From Gordonia zhaorongruii (GTDB lineage: Bacteria; Actinomycetota; Actinomycetes; Mycobacteriales; Mycobacteriaceae), in contig NZ_CP041763.1 in NCBI RefSeq assembly GCF_007559005.1, positions 2,078,463-2,142,462 of the forward strand: 64,000 nucleotides of DNA. The letters run 5' to 3'. Both the position numbers and the translations under genes were made by a program. Under the pieces are notes generated by a model that was not told where the DNA came from, ran no database searches, and saw only the letters and a program-made list of their open reading frames with translations. Below are positions 41,839 through 50,877 of this stretch, piece after piece (positions within the stretch are counted from its first letter, which is position 1; each line of letters starts with the position of its first letter).

Positions 41839-43320
41839 ATGGGCACAGGCAGCGCCGACAACACCTGCGCACTCACCGCACTGGAGCTGACCGAGGCGTA
41901 CCGGAACGGAAGCCTCTCCCCCGTCGAGGCCACCGAGGATGTGCTCGCCGCCATCGACCGTGTCGACGTCGACCTCAACTCCTTCTGCATCGTCGACCAT
42001 GACGGCGCGCGCACCGCCGCCCGAAGAGCCGAGCAGCGATACCGGGACGGCGCCGCGGTCGGACCTCTCGACGGCGTGCCCACCTCGATCAAGGACGTGT
42101 TCCTCACGGCGGGCCATCCCACGCACCGCGGATCGCGGGTGATGGCGGAAGCCGACGACGGGTCCGCTCCCACAGTCGACGCGCCGGTCACCGCCGCGAC
42201 CCTCGAAGCCGGTTGCGTCGTCGTCGGCAAGACGACCACCCCCGAGTTCGCGTGGAAGGGCGTCACCGACTCGCTGCTCGTCGGCATCACCCGCAACCCG
42301 TATGACCCGAGCCGCACCCCGGGCGGTTCGAGCGGCGGCTCGGCCGCCGCCGTCGCCGCCGGACTGGGGCCGCTGTCCACCGGTACCGACGCCGGCGGAT
42401 CGGTGCGCATCCCGGCTTCGTTCACCGGGACAGTCGCACTCAAGCCGACCTACGGCGTGGTCCCGATGTTTCCGTCGAGCCCGTTCGGAACGCTCGCCCA
42501 CGCCGGGCCGATGACGCGAACCGTCACCGACACCGCCGCATTCATGGACGCGCTGATCCGCCCGGACTCGCGCGACTGGTCCGTGGTGCCGCCGTCCGCC
42601 ACGTCGCCGGAACCGGGCGGCTACCTGGCGGCCGCCCTCGACGGCGCACGCGATGTCGAGCGGCCCCTTCGAGGCCTTCGGGTCGCTTACAGCCCGAATC
42701 TCGGGTTCGGCACCAACGACGCGGACGTGGAGCGCGAGGTCGCGGCGGCGGTCCGCACCCTCGAAGATCTCGGGGCGGCCGTCGATGAGATCGAGCTCGG
42801 GCTCAGCGACCCGGTCGACGCATTCCACGTCCTCTGGTTCGCCGGCGCGGCGGCCGTCGTGAAGCCGCTCGGCGAGGGCGCCATCGACCGCATCGACCCG
42901 AGCCTGCGGGACGCCCTCTCCCGCTACCACCACTTCACCGCGCAGGACTACCTCGACGCGGTGGCCGAGCGGATGTCGCTCGGCGTCCGGTTGGGCGAGG
43001 TGCACCACACGTACGACGTGCTCGTCACCCCGACGATGCCGATCCCCGCGTTCGCCGTCGGTTCCGACGTCCCGCCCGGTTGGCACAGCCCGGATTGGAC
43101 CTCGTGGACGCCGTACACCTACATTTTCAACATGACTCAGCAGCCCGCGCTGTCCGTGCCCTGCGGCATGACCGACGCCGGACTCCCCGTCGGCGTGCAG
43201 CTCGTCGGCAAACGGTTCGACGACCGCGTGCTGATCCGGGCAGGCGCCGCATTGCAGCCCCGCGTCGCCGACCGAGTGCCGCGCCCCCGGATCCACGCCT
43301 GCGCCGGGACGGATCGATGA
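41839..43320 (+). CDS. amidase (amidase-signature family)
   Basis: A 493-residue amide hydrolase. The Ser-cisSer-Lys triad is present: Lys in DGVPTSIKDVFLT, the Gly/Ser-rich signature GGSSGGSAAAVAAG with the cis-Ser, and the nucleophile region STGTDAGGSVRIPAS. The length is usual. ATG 41839 is chosen; in-frame GTG/TTG codons lie 12-24 bp upstream, overlapping the operator palindromes. It is the first gene of the operon with gntR (ATGA overlap). Its amide substrate probably feeds the neighbouring transaminase-dehydrogenase genes; this is inferred from context. Confidence 0.88.
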   Translation: MGTGSADNTCALTALELTEAYRNGSLSPVEATEDVLAAIDRVDVDLNSFCIVDHDGARTAARRAEQRYRDGAAVGPLDGVPTSIKDVFLTAGHPTHRGSRVMAEADDGSAPTVDAPVTAATLEAGCVVVGKTTTPEFAWKGVTDSLLVGITRNPYDPSRTPGGSSGGSAAAVAAGLGPLSTGTDAGGSVRIPASFTGTVALKPTYGVVPMFPSSPFGTLAHAGPMTRTVTDTAAFMDALIRPDSRDWSVVPPSATSPEPGGYLAAALDGARDVERPLRGLRVAYSPNLGFGTNDADVEREVAAAVRTLEDLGAAVDEIELGLSDPVDAFHVLWFAGAAAVVKPLGEGAIDRIDPSLRDALSRYHHFTAQDYLDAVAERMSLGVRLGEVHHTYDVLVTPTMPIPAFAVGSDVPPGWHSPDWTSWTPYTYIFNMTQQPALSVPCGMTDAGLPVGVQLVGKRFDDRVLIRAGAALQPRVADRVPRPRIHACAGTDR

Positions 43321-43985
43321 CGGAGACCGATCATCCGGCGAGTTCGCTGGAACCGCTCGTCCAGGAGTCGACACCTGCACTCGTCGCGCGATCGCTGCGG
43401 CGGGCGGTCTCCGAGGGCGACTTCCCGCCCGGTTCCCAGCTCGGCGAGGCCGCCCTCGCGAAGCAGCTGGGCGTCAGCCGCGGCCCGGTGCGTGAGGCGA
43501 TGCAGCGGCTCACTCAGGAGGGGCTTCTGGTCTCGCACCGCAATCGCGGGCTGTTCGTCCCGGACCTCACCGCGGACGCGGTCTCGGACATGTACCTGCT
43601 ACGGAACACCATCGAACGGGCGGCGGTCGAGCGGATCCTCGAATCGAAGGCCGGCCGGGTGTGTGCCGATCGGCTCGATGCCGTGGTCGACAGGATGTCC
43701 GCGCTCGGCGATCGGCCGGAGTCCGCCGAGATGATCGACGCCGACCTCGACTTCCACCGCGAGCTCGTCGAGGCTGCGTGCAGCGAACGACTGTCCCGAG
43801 TCCACGAGACGGTCATCGTGGAGACCAGCATGTGCTTGCGCGCCATGCAGTCCACCTACGCGCCCGGCGAGGACCGCGTGTCCGAGCATCGCGAGCTGGC
43901 CGACGCGATCCGCGCGGGCGATACCGCTCGTGCGACCGCATCGCTGACCGAGCACATGCGCGACGGGCTGGCCCGGCTGCAGTAA
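43317..43985 (+). CDS. GntR-family regulator, FCD subclass
   Basis: A 222-residue regulator. The winged helix has LRRAVSEGDFPPGSQLGEAALAKQLGVSRGPVREAMQRLTQEGLL, of which SRGPVREAMQRL is the recognition helix. The all-helical FCD effector domain (about 90-215) has metal-ligand-type residues D-H in DADLDFHRELVEAA and a later SEHRELADAIRAGD. FCD regulators of this kind respond to carboxylic acids. It overlaps the amidase stop (ATGA), so it is probably autoregulated through the palindromes at 41790-41819. Confidence 0.9.
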   Translation: MTETDHPASSLEPLVQESTPALVARSLRRAVSEGDFPPGSQLGEAALAKQLGVSRGPVREAMQRLTQEGLLVSHRNRGLFVPDLTADAVSDMYLLRNTIERAAVERILESKAGRVCADRLDAVVDRMSALGDRPESAEMIDADLDFHRELVEAACSERLSRVHETVIVETSMCLRAMQSTYAPGEDRVSEHRELADAIRAGDTARATASLTEHMRDGLARLQ

Positions 43986-44039
43986 CCCCGACCACCGGTC
44001 GTCACTTATCGGCGGACCCGCCCTTCCGCGGAATCGCAG

Positions 44040-45503
44040 CTACCGCACGGGAATCGAGATGTACTTCGACTCGAGGAACTCCTCGATGCCGGTCAGCCCG
44101 CCCTCACGACCGAGGCCCGACTGCTTGATGCCACCGAACGGAGCGGCCGGGTTCGAGACCAGACCGGTGTTGAACCCGACCATTCCCGCTTCGAGGCGCT
44201 CGGCCATCGTGAATCCGCGGTCCACCGACTCGGTCATCACATAGGAGACGAGCCCGAACTCGGTGTCGTTGGCGAGTTCGACGGCCTCGTCGTCGGTGTC
44301 GAACGGTGTCAGCGCCGCGACCGGGCCGAAGATCTCGGTGCTCATCATCTCGGCGTCGGGTGCCACGCCGGTGAGCACGGTGGGCGGATAGAAGTAGCCG
44401 TCGCCGGTCGGCCGCTCGCCACCGCACAGGACCTCGGCACCGCGGTTCACCGCATCCCCGACGAGTTGCTCCACTTTCTCCACCGCCTTGCGCTCCACGA
44501 GCGGCCCCACATCGGTGCCGTCGGCGGCGCCGTCGCCGACGATCAGTCCCGACATCCGTGCGGTCAGCTTCTCGGAGAACTCGTCCAGCACACTGCGGTG
44601 CACCAGGATTCGGTTGGCGGCAGTGCACGCCTCCCCCATGTTGCGCATCTTCGCGGCCATCACGGCGTTGACGGCGACGTCCATATCGGCGTCTTCGCAG
44701 ACGATGAACGGCGCGTTGCCGCCCAGTTCCATCGACGTGCGCAGCACTCCCCGCGCGCACTGCTCCAGCAGCAGTTTGCCGACGCCGGTGGACCCGGTGA
44801 ACGAGAGCTTGCGTGCCTTCCCCGAGTCGATCCACGGCTCCACCACCGATCCGGCGGACTTGGTGCACACCACCGACAGCACACCGTCGGGTAGCCCTGC
44901 CTCACGAAGGATGTCGACGACGAACATCGACGTGAGCGGTGTCAGGTTGGCGGGCTTGTAGACCATCGTGCAGCCGGCCGCGATCGCCGGACCGATCTTG
45001 CGGGAGACCATCGCCATCGGAAAGTTCCACGGGGTGATCAGGATGCACGGGCCCACCGGTTCCTGCGTGACGATGAATCGCGACTTCCCGTCCGGGCTGC
45101 GTCGTGCGTCACCGCGGATCCGAACCGCCTCCTCGGCGAACCAGCGGAAGAACTCGGCGCCGTACGCGACCTCGCCGCGCGCCTCCGCGAGCGGCTTGCC
45201 CATCTCCGTGGTCATCACGAGCGCGATCTCATCCGCTCGCTCCATGAGTAGTTCGTACGCGCGACGCAGAATCTCCGAGCGTTCGCGGGCGGGGGTCGCC
45301 GCCCACTGCTTCTGGTGTGCCGCAGCGGAGTCGATGGCGCGCTGCGCGTCGTCGGGACCGCCGTCGGCGAGGGTGGCGATCGGATGGCCGGTGGCCGGAT
45401 TCTCCACCTCGAAGGTCTTTCCCGACGCCGCATCCTGCCATCGGCCGTCGATGTGGATTCCGGTGCCGAGTCCGGCGATGATGTCGGCGACGGGACGGGT
45501 CAT
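44040..45503 (-). CDS. succinate-semialdehyde-type aldehyde dehydrogenase
   Basis: A 487-residue NAD(P)+-dependent aldehyde dehydrogenase. ITPWNFPMAMVSRKIGPA is the cofactor-site entry, FTGSTGVGKLLLEQ the Rossmann turn, MELGGNAPFIV holds the catalytic Glu, and MGEACTAANRI the catalytic Cys. It ends with PFGGIKQSGLGREGG. Overall it is closest to GabD-like succinate-semialdehyde dehydrogenases; related semialdehydes are possible. It is the last gene of the aminotransferase-FAD/Fe-S-dehydrogenase operon, overlapping the previous stop by 4 nt, and converges on gntR. Confidence 0.88.
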   Translation of the reverse strand: MTRPVADIIAGLGTGIHIDGRWQDAASGKTFEVENPATGHPIATLADGGPDDAQRAIDSAAAHQKQWAATPARERSEILRRAYELLMERADEIALVMTTEMGKPLAEARGEVAYGAEFFRWFAEEAVRIRGDARRSPDGKSRFIVTQEPVGPCILITPWNFPMAMVSRKIGPAIAAGCTMVYKPANLTPLTSMFVVDILREAGLPDGVLSVVCTKSAGSVVEPWIDSGKARKLSFTGSTGVGKLLLEQCARGVLRTSMELGGNAPFIVCEDADMDVAVNAVMAAKMRNMGEACTAANRILVHRSVLDEFSEKLTARMSGLIVGDGAADGTDVGPLVERKAVEKVEQLVGDAVNRGAEVLCGGERPTGDGYFYPPTVLTGVAPDAEMMSTEIFGPVAALTPFDTDDEAVELANDTEFGLVSYVMTESVDRGFTMAERLEAGMVGFNTGLVSNPAAPFGGIKQSGLGREGGLTGIEEFLESKYISIPVR

Positions 45504-48493
45504 GACGTACCTCCTGGGTTGGGGCGGCTGGCGGATGCGCCATTGCTGCGGTCACTGCTGGGGTCGGGATCGAGTAGTTCGAGCAGGTGCCGACCGCGTC
45601 TGGCCGGCCCCTCGGCACCCCGGGTCGTCGCGTCTGCAGCGGCCAGTTGCCGGACGGCCGTCGCGCAGGAGAACCCGTCGGTGAGGACCGGCGCATCAGC
45701 GTGCGCGCGCAACGCCGGGGCGAGCGCCTGTTGGGCGACGGCGTCCGCCACACCCTCGTGGCCTGCGGTGAAGCCGAAGTCTCCGGCCACTCCGCAGCAC
45801 CCGGTCGCCTCGACGACACTGCCGACCCCGAGCGCTGCCAGGACGGCGCGTTGCACGCGATTGCCGAACGTCGCGTATTCGTGGCAATGGGTCTGCACGA
45901 CGACGCTCGACGGCGCTGTGCCACTCGGCCAGTCAGGAACCGTGCCCTGCGCGGCCATCGATCCGAGGTGCACCGCGACCGACCGGACCCGCGCCGCGAC
46001 GCGGGCGGCCCGGTCGGCTTCGACCTTGCCGACAGCATCGTCGGTCACCAGCCGCGGGAGCTCCTCACGCAAGGTGGCCGCACAGCTCGGTTCGACGACG
46101 ATGATCGGCGCGTCCCCACCGAGACCGTCGAGGTACCGCGCGGTGCGCCGCAACGTCTTCCGCGCCGCGTCACGTCTACCGGTGGTGATCTGAGTGAGGC
46201 CGCAGCAGTGCCGGGAGCTGCACGTCACCGCGGTGTGCATGCCACCGAGCACCCGTGCGGCTGCGCCCGCCACTTCCGGACGCAATCCGCGCGTGAAGGA
46301 GTCGAGAAAGAGCACCGCGTCCACCGGCCCGGTCGATCGTCCGCTGAGGTCGACGTTCTCCGGCACTCGCCGGAGTTCGGAACGCAGGGCCGACGCCGAG
46401 GCGAACTCGGGCAGCACCCGGTCTTGAGCGAGACCGCCGAGCCGCGCGCCCACGCGCCCGGCGCGGGTGGCGACCACTCGGTTGAGCAGTCCTGCGACGT
46501 AGGGCGTCACGCGAAGCCAGGTCGGAAGCATCCCGAGTGTGTAGTGCACGCGGGGTCTGATCCGCCGCGCGAATCGCTGATGCAGGAATTCCGATTTGTA
46601 GGTGGCCATATCGACGCCCGTCGGGCAGTCCGACGAGCACGCCTTGCACGCCAGACACAGGTCGAGTGACTCGCTGACGTCTGGCGCCGACGGCCCGGCG
46701 GGTGCCCCGCCCCGCACGAACTCCTGCAGGACGCGCGCCCGTCCGCGAGTCGAGTCCTTCTCGTCACCGGTGGCCCGGTACGACGGGCACATCACTCCGC
46801 CGGCATGCGTCCGGCACCGACCGATGCCGATGCACGACTGAACCGGGTGAATCTCGATGTCGGCGAGCGCGAGGTCGGCGTCCATCGGTCGAGTGGCTCG
46901 CAGACCACCGGGCGCGAGAATGCCCGCCGGGTCCCAGATCGCCGCGAACCGCTCGAAGGCCGTGAGCATCTCGCTCGAGTACATGATCGGCAGCAGTTCC
47001 GAACGTGCACGCCCGTCCCCGTGCTCTCCGGACAGCGATCCGCCGTACTTCACGACCAGGTGCGCCGCATCGGTGCAGAAGGCACGGAGCACGGTGCGGC
47101 CGTGCGGGGTGCGCAGATCGAAGTTGATGCGGATGTGCATGCATCCCGCACCGAAGTGCCCGTACATCACACCGGTGAGGCCGTGGGCGTCCAGCAGCTC
47201 CCGGAACTCGGCGAGGTAGTCGGCGAGCGACTCGGGCCGCACCGCGGCGTCCTCCCAACCCGGCCAGGTGTAGGTCACCTCACCGGTCTCCGGGTCCACC
47301 AGTCGGGAGCTCAGTCCCGCCCCGTCCTCGCGCACCCGCCACAGGTCGGCTCGCTCGGCGCCGTCGTGCACGATCCGCAGGTCAACTGCATGCCCGTCGG
47401 CGCGAAGCCCTGCCTCGAGAGCGGCGGCCCGCGCATCGGGCGACCCGTCTGCCTCATCGATCTCGATGAACAGCCAGGCTCTGCCGTCGGGCAGGTCGGC
47501 TACCGAGTCGGCACCGCGCCGCTGCCGCATGGTCGCCACGATCACCTCGTCGACCCCCTCGATGGCGGTCGGGCGGTGCGGCAGGAGAAGTGGGACGTCG
47601 CGTGCGGCGTCGACGATGTCGGCGTACCCCGCGATGATCATCGATGTCCTGGCCGACTCGGTAACGAGCGACACCGTGACCGCGGTGATCACCGCACAGG
47701 TGCCTTCGCTGCCGACGAGCGCGCGTGCGACGTCGAAGCCCTCCTCCGGCAGCAGGTGCTTCAGGTGATAGCCGGACACCTGCCGCGGGATGGTGGCCAG
47801 TTCCATCCGGATGGCGGCGAGGTGGTCTGCGGCCAGACCACGTAGTTCGGCCGACAGGTGCTCCGCGCGCGCGGACGCCTCACCGTCGGCGGGATCCGTC
47901 GGAACGATCCCGGTGCGCGACGCGGTGATTCGCAACCCGTCGGAGGTCACCAGCCGCAGTTCGACGACGTGATCGGCAGTCCGCCCGTAACGCACGGAGT
48001 GGTTTCCGCATGCGTCGTTGCCGACGGCACCGCCGAGACAGGCGCGGGTCTGGCTCGACGGGTCGGGCGCGAATGTCAGCCGCTTGCCGGTCGCCTCATG
48101 TACCGCTGCGCGAAGCGCAGTCAGGACGAGCCCGGCTTCGGCGGTTGCCGTCCGCGCACCTTCGTCGATGTCGAGGACGGCGTGCATGTGACGCGAGAGG
48201 TCCAGGACCACACCCTCGCCGACCGAGTTCCCCGCCATCGAGGTGCCGCCACCACGCGCCGTCGCCGGCACGCCGAGTCGGTGGCAGACGGACAGCGCCG
48301 TGGCGATCTCCTGCTCGGTGCGCGGAAACAGCACGGCGGCTGGAACCACGCGGTAGTTGGACGCGTCGTACGAGTACTCGGCCAACCTGCGTGCCGAATG
48401 CTCCGGTTCGAGGCCTTCCGCGCGCAGCGCCTCGATCACCGCGGCGGTACGCGCCGATTGCGGCGCATGCGGATCCGCGGTGGGCAGTGCCAT
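45500..48493 (-). CDS. FAD-linked, Fe-S D-2-hydroxyacid dehydrogenase (YdiJ-like)
   Basis: A 997-residue three-module enzyme. An FAD-binding PCMH domain (about 40-280; RGGGTSMAGNSVGEGVVLDLSR, GGAVGNDACGNHSVRYGRT) and an FAD-oxidase C-terminal domain (about 285-550; GVMYGHFGAGCMHIRINFD, GSLSGEHGDGRARSELL) are fused to a ferredoxin/heterodisulfide-reductase part. The latter has CIGIGRCRTHAGGVMCPSYR, CLACKACSSDCPTG and CCG-type motifs (SRHCCGLTQI, GCCGVAGDFGF). The architecture and size match E. coli YdiJ, a D-2-hydroxyglutarate dehydrogenase. It starts 5 bp after the aminotransferase stop, so it probably oxidises a D-2-hydroxyacid produced or used in the same route; the substrate is inferred. 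Confidence 0.85.
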   Translation of the reverse strand: MALPTADPHAPQSARTAAVIEALRAEGLEPEHSARRLAEYSYDASNYRVVPAAVLFPRTEQEIATALSVCHRLGVPATARGGGTSMAGNSVGEGVVLDLSRHMHAVLDIDEGARTATAEAGLVLTALRAAVHEATGKRLTFAPDPSSQTRACLGGAVGNDACGNHSVRYGRTADHVVELRLVTSDGLRITASRTGIVPTDPADGEASARAEHLSAELRGLAADHLAAIRMELATIPRQVSGYHLKHLLPEEGFDVARALVGSEGTCAVITAVTVSLVTESARTSMIIAGYADIVDAARDVPLLLPHRPTAIEGVDEVIVATMRQRRGADSVADLPDGRAWLFIEIDEADGSPDARAAALEAGLRADGHAVDLRIVHDGAERADLWRVREDGAGLSSRLVDPETGEVTYTWPGWEDAAVRPESLADYLAEFRELLDAHGLTGVMYGHFGAGCMHIRINFDLRTPHGRTVLRAFCTDAAHLVVKYGGSLSGEHGDGRARSELLPIMYSSEMLTAFERFAAIWDPAGILAPGGLRATRPMDADLALADIEIHPVQSCIGIGRCRTHAGGVMCPSYRATGDEKDSTRGRARVLQEFVRGGAPAGPSAPDVSESLDLCLACKACSSDCPTGVDMATYKSEFLHQRFARRIRPRVHYTLGMLPTWLRVTPYVAGLLNRVVATRAGRVGARLGGLAQDRVLPEFASASALRSELRRVPENVDLSGRSTGPVDAVLFLDSFTRGLRPEVAGAAARVLGGMHTAVTCSSRHCCGLTQITTGRRDAARKTLRRTARYLDGLGGDAPIIVVEPSCAATLREELPRLVTDDAVGKVEADRAARVAARVRSVAVHLGSMAAQGTVPDWPSGTAPSSVVVQTHCHEYATFGNRVQRAVLAALGVGSVVEATGCCGVAGDFGFTAGHEGVADAVAQQALAPALRAHADAPVLTDGFSCATAVRQLAAADATTRGAEGPARRGRHLLELLDPDPSSDRSNGASASRPNPGGTS

Positions 48494-48498
48494 GCCTT

Positions 48499-49785
48499 CT
48501 ACCCTTCCACCACACGCTTCACGGCGCGGACGAAACGCTCGGTGCCGGTGGCGACCTCCTCCGCGGTGACGATGAGTGCCGGGATGATTCGGACGATCGA
48601 CCCGGTGGGTCCGCAGGTGAGGGTGAGTAGATCCTCGTCGATGCACGCCTGCTGGACCGCTGCTGCAAGACGTGCGGCCTCGGCCGAGTCCGGACTCCCC
48701 GCGTTCGCGGTGGGGTCACCGAACTCGACCGCTGCCATGAGCCCGGTCCCGCGGATGTCGCAGATCTGCTGCACCTCGCTGAGCCCCGATCGCAAGCCGG
48801 CCAGCAACTCGTCACCGCGCACCCGAGAGTTCTCCACCAGTCCTTCCCGCTCGATCACGCCGAGCGTCGCCACACCGGCTGCGGCAGCCACCGCGTTGCC
48901 GCCGTAGGTACCGCCCTGCGATCCGGGCCAGGCCTTCGCCATGATCGACTCCGGAGCGGCGATCGCCGAGATCGGGAATCCGGACGCGATGCCCTTCGCG
49001 GTGATGATGACGTCGGGCACCAGGCCACCGGTGTGCTGGTGCCCCCAGAACTTTCCGGTGCGGCCGATGCCGGCCTGAACTTCGTCGAGTACCAGCAGGG
49101 CGCCGTGCTCGGTAGCGCGCTCACGGAGGCCGGTGAGGTACGCGGGCGGCAGGGCCAGGTAACCGCCGTCGCCGAGGAACGGCTCGATGAGGATCGCCGC
49201 CACCTCGTTCGGCTGAACGCGGGTGGCGAGCAGATAGTCGAACTCGGCGAGCGCGTAATCGACGGCCTCTGCTTCGGTCATCTTGAGTCGCAACGCATCC
49301 GGGAACGGCGTCGTGGCGACGCCGGCCATCAGCGGTCCGAAGCCCGCCGAGAACTTGGTGCCCGCCGTGGTGAGCGACGCGGCCCCGACGGTGCGTCCGT
49401 GGAAGCCCCGCTGCACGGTGACGATGTACTGCCGGCCGGTCGCCATGCGGGCCAGGCGGACCGCGGCCTCGACGGCCTCGGACCCCGAGTTCGCATAGAA
49501 GACGGAGTCGATGCCGGCGGGCAGATGGTCACCGAGTTTCTCGGTCAACGCGAGCAACGGTTGGTGCATCACGGTCGTGTACTGCGCGTGGATGATCTTG
49601 CCGCACTGCTCCTGCGCGGCAGCGACCACGTCGGGATGGCAATGCCCCGTGCTCGTGACACCGATGCCGGTGGTGAAGTCGAGATAGTCGCGCCCATCGG
49701 TGCCGTGAATCCATGCACCGGACGCGTGATCGACCACGACGGGGGTCGCCTGCTTGAGGACCGGGGAAAGGGCTGCGCTACTCAT
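48499..49785 (-). CDS. class III PLP aminotransferase (4-aminobutyrate type)
   Basis: A 428-residue PLP-fold-type-I aminotransferase acting on omega-amino groups. Family marks are YLDFTTGIGVTSTGHCHPDV, NSGSEAVEAAVRLAR, the PLP-ring Asp region LLVLDEVQAGIGRTGKFWG and the Schiff-base Lys in VIITAKGIASGFPISA. ATG 49785 (MSSAALSPVLKQ) fits the family start. It is the first gene of an operon with the FAD/Fe-S dehydrogenase and the semialdehyde dehydrogenase, which suggests conversion of an omega-amino acid such as 4-aminobutyrate to a semialdehyde. The ATTGTCGACAAT operator lies 44 bp upstream. Confidence 0.88.
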   Translation of the reverse strand: MSSAALSPVLKQATPVVVDHASGAWIHGTDGRDYLDFTTGIGVTSTGHCHPDVVAAAQEQCGKIIHAQYTTVMHQPLLALTEKLGDHLPAGIDSVFYANSGSEAVEAAVRLARMATGRQYIVTVQRGFHGRTVGAASLTTAGTKFSAGFGPLMAGVATTPFPDALRLKMTEAEAVDYALAEFDYLLATRVQPNEVAAILIEPFLGDGGYLALPPAYLTGLRERATEHGALLVLDEVQAGIGRTGKFWGHQHTGGLVPDVIITAKGIASGFPISAIAAPESIMAKAWPGSQGGTYGGNAVAAAAGVATLGVIEREGLVENSRVRGDELLAGLRSGLSEVQQICDIRGTGLMAAVEFGDPTANAGSPDSAEAARLAAAVQQACIDEDLLTLTCGPTGSIVRIIPALIVTAEEVATGTERFVRAVKRVVEG

Positions 49786-49812
49786 ACCGTCGAGTCTGTC
49801 CACCGACCTCAC

Positions 49813-49840
49813 GATTGTCAACGGTAGTATTGTCGACAAT
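49813..49840. promoter_or_regulatory. GntR-type operator in the divergent promoter
   Basis: ATTGTCGACAAT (49829-49840) is the same 12-bp palindrome as in front of the amidase. An imperfect second copy, GATTGTCAAC, lies at 49813-49822. The 87-bp spacer separates the aminotransferase operon from the divergent D-2-hydroxyacid dehydrogenase, so one bound regulator could control both. Confidence 0.68.
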
Positions 49841-49872
49841 CGTACGAAGTAGTCGGACGATAGTGTGAAGCC

Positions 49873-50847
49873 ATGTCAGACCACCGCCCCGTCGTCGTGC
49901 TGCTGACCGCCGACGGCCTCGAACCGCCCGCCGACCTGGACGCGATCAGGGAACTCGCCGACGTCCGCACCGCCACCGCAGCGACTCTCCCCGACGCGAT
50001 CGCGGGTGCCGACGTTCTGTTCGTGTGGGACATCTTCTCCGACGCACTGGAGGCCGCGTGGGACCGCGCCGACTCACTGCGGTGGGTGCACGTCGCCGCC
50101 GCGGGCGTCGACGCGATCCTCTTCGACGGACTCCGTTCGTCCGACGTCCTGGTGACCAACGCACGCGGGGTGTTCGACGGCCCGATCGCCGAGTACGTCC
50201 TGGCTTGCGTCCTCGCGCACGACAAGCAGCTGCATCAGACCGAGGAGCACCGCAGGCGCGGCGAGTGGGTCCATCGGGAGACGCGTCGCGTCGCCGGCCG
50301 CCGCGCCCTCGTCGTCGGTACCGGCGGGATCGGCCGTGCGATCGCGCGGTTGCTGTGCGCCGTCGGCGTCGAGGTACGCGGCGCCGGGCGCAGGCCGCGC
50401 GAGAACGACCCCGATTTCGGCACCGTCGTCGATTCGGCCGCGCTCGCCGATCACCTGCCCGAGACCGATCACGTCGTGATGGTCGCGCCGCTCACGGCTG
50501 CGACCGAGGGCATGCTGGGGGCAGATGAGCTGGCTGCACTGCCAGACGGCAGTCACGTGATCAACGTGGGACGCGGACCGCTCGTCGACCAGGAGGCGCT
50601 GACCTCGGAGATCGCGTCGGGGCGTATCAGAGCCCACCTCGACGTCCTGGTCACCGAACCCCTCCCCGGCGACGACCCGTTGTGGACATTGCCGGGTGCA
50701 CACATCAGTCCGCACATGTCGGGCGATGTGATCGGCTGGCGGGACGCGCTCTCCGAACAGTTCCTCGATCACCTGCGCGGCTTCGTGGACGGCCGTGAAC
50801 CCGGCCCGGCGGTCGATAAGGACCGCGGCTACGTATCGGGCGCTTGA
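49873..50847 (+). CDS. D-isomer-specific 2-hydroxyacid dehydrogenase
   Basis: A 324-residue NAD(P)H-dependent reductase/dehydrogenase of 2-oxo/D-2-hydroxy acids. The Rossmann motif is VVGTGGIGRAIARLL, followed by an Arg-rich GAGRRPREN that may favour NADP. The catalytic triad is Arg in INVGRGPLVD, Glu in LVTEPLPGDDP and His in ISPHMSGDV. It is divergent from the aminotransferase operon over the shared operator. It could make or consume the hydroxyacid handled by the FAD/Fe-S enzyme. The last codons and stop are partly repeated immediately downstream. Confidence 0.88.
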   Translation: MSDHRPVVVLLTADGLEPPADLDAIRELADVRTATAATLPDAIAGADVLFVWDIFSDALEAAWDRADSLRWVHVAAAGVDAILFDGLRSSDVLVTNARGVFDGPIAEYVLACVLAHDKQLHQTEEHRRRGEWVHRETRRVAGRRALVVGTGGIGRAIARLLCAVGVEVRGAGRRPRENDPDFGTVVDSAALADHLPETDHVVMVAPLTAATEGMLGADELAALPDGSHVINVGRGPLVDQEALTSEIASGRIRAHLDVLVTEPLPGDDPLWTLPGAHISPHMSGDVIGWRDALSEQFLDHLRGFVDGREPGPAVDKDRGYVSGA

Positions 50848-50867
50848 ACGCTACGTATCGGGCGCTT
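50828..50867. repeat. 22-bp short duplication over a stop codon
   Basis: GCTACGTATCGGGCGCTT occurs at 50828-50845 and again at 50850-50867. The first copy encodes the last residues of the D-2-hydroxyacid dehydrogenase (YVSGA); the second lies just past its stop. It looks like a small slippage duplication. Confidence 0.75.
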
Positions 50868-50877
50868 AGCGGAGGCT

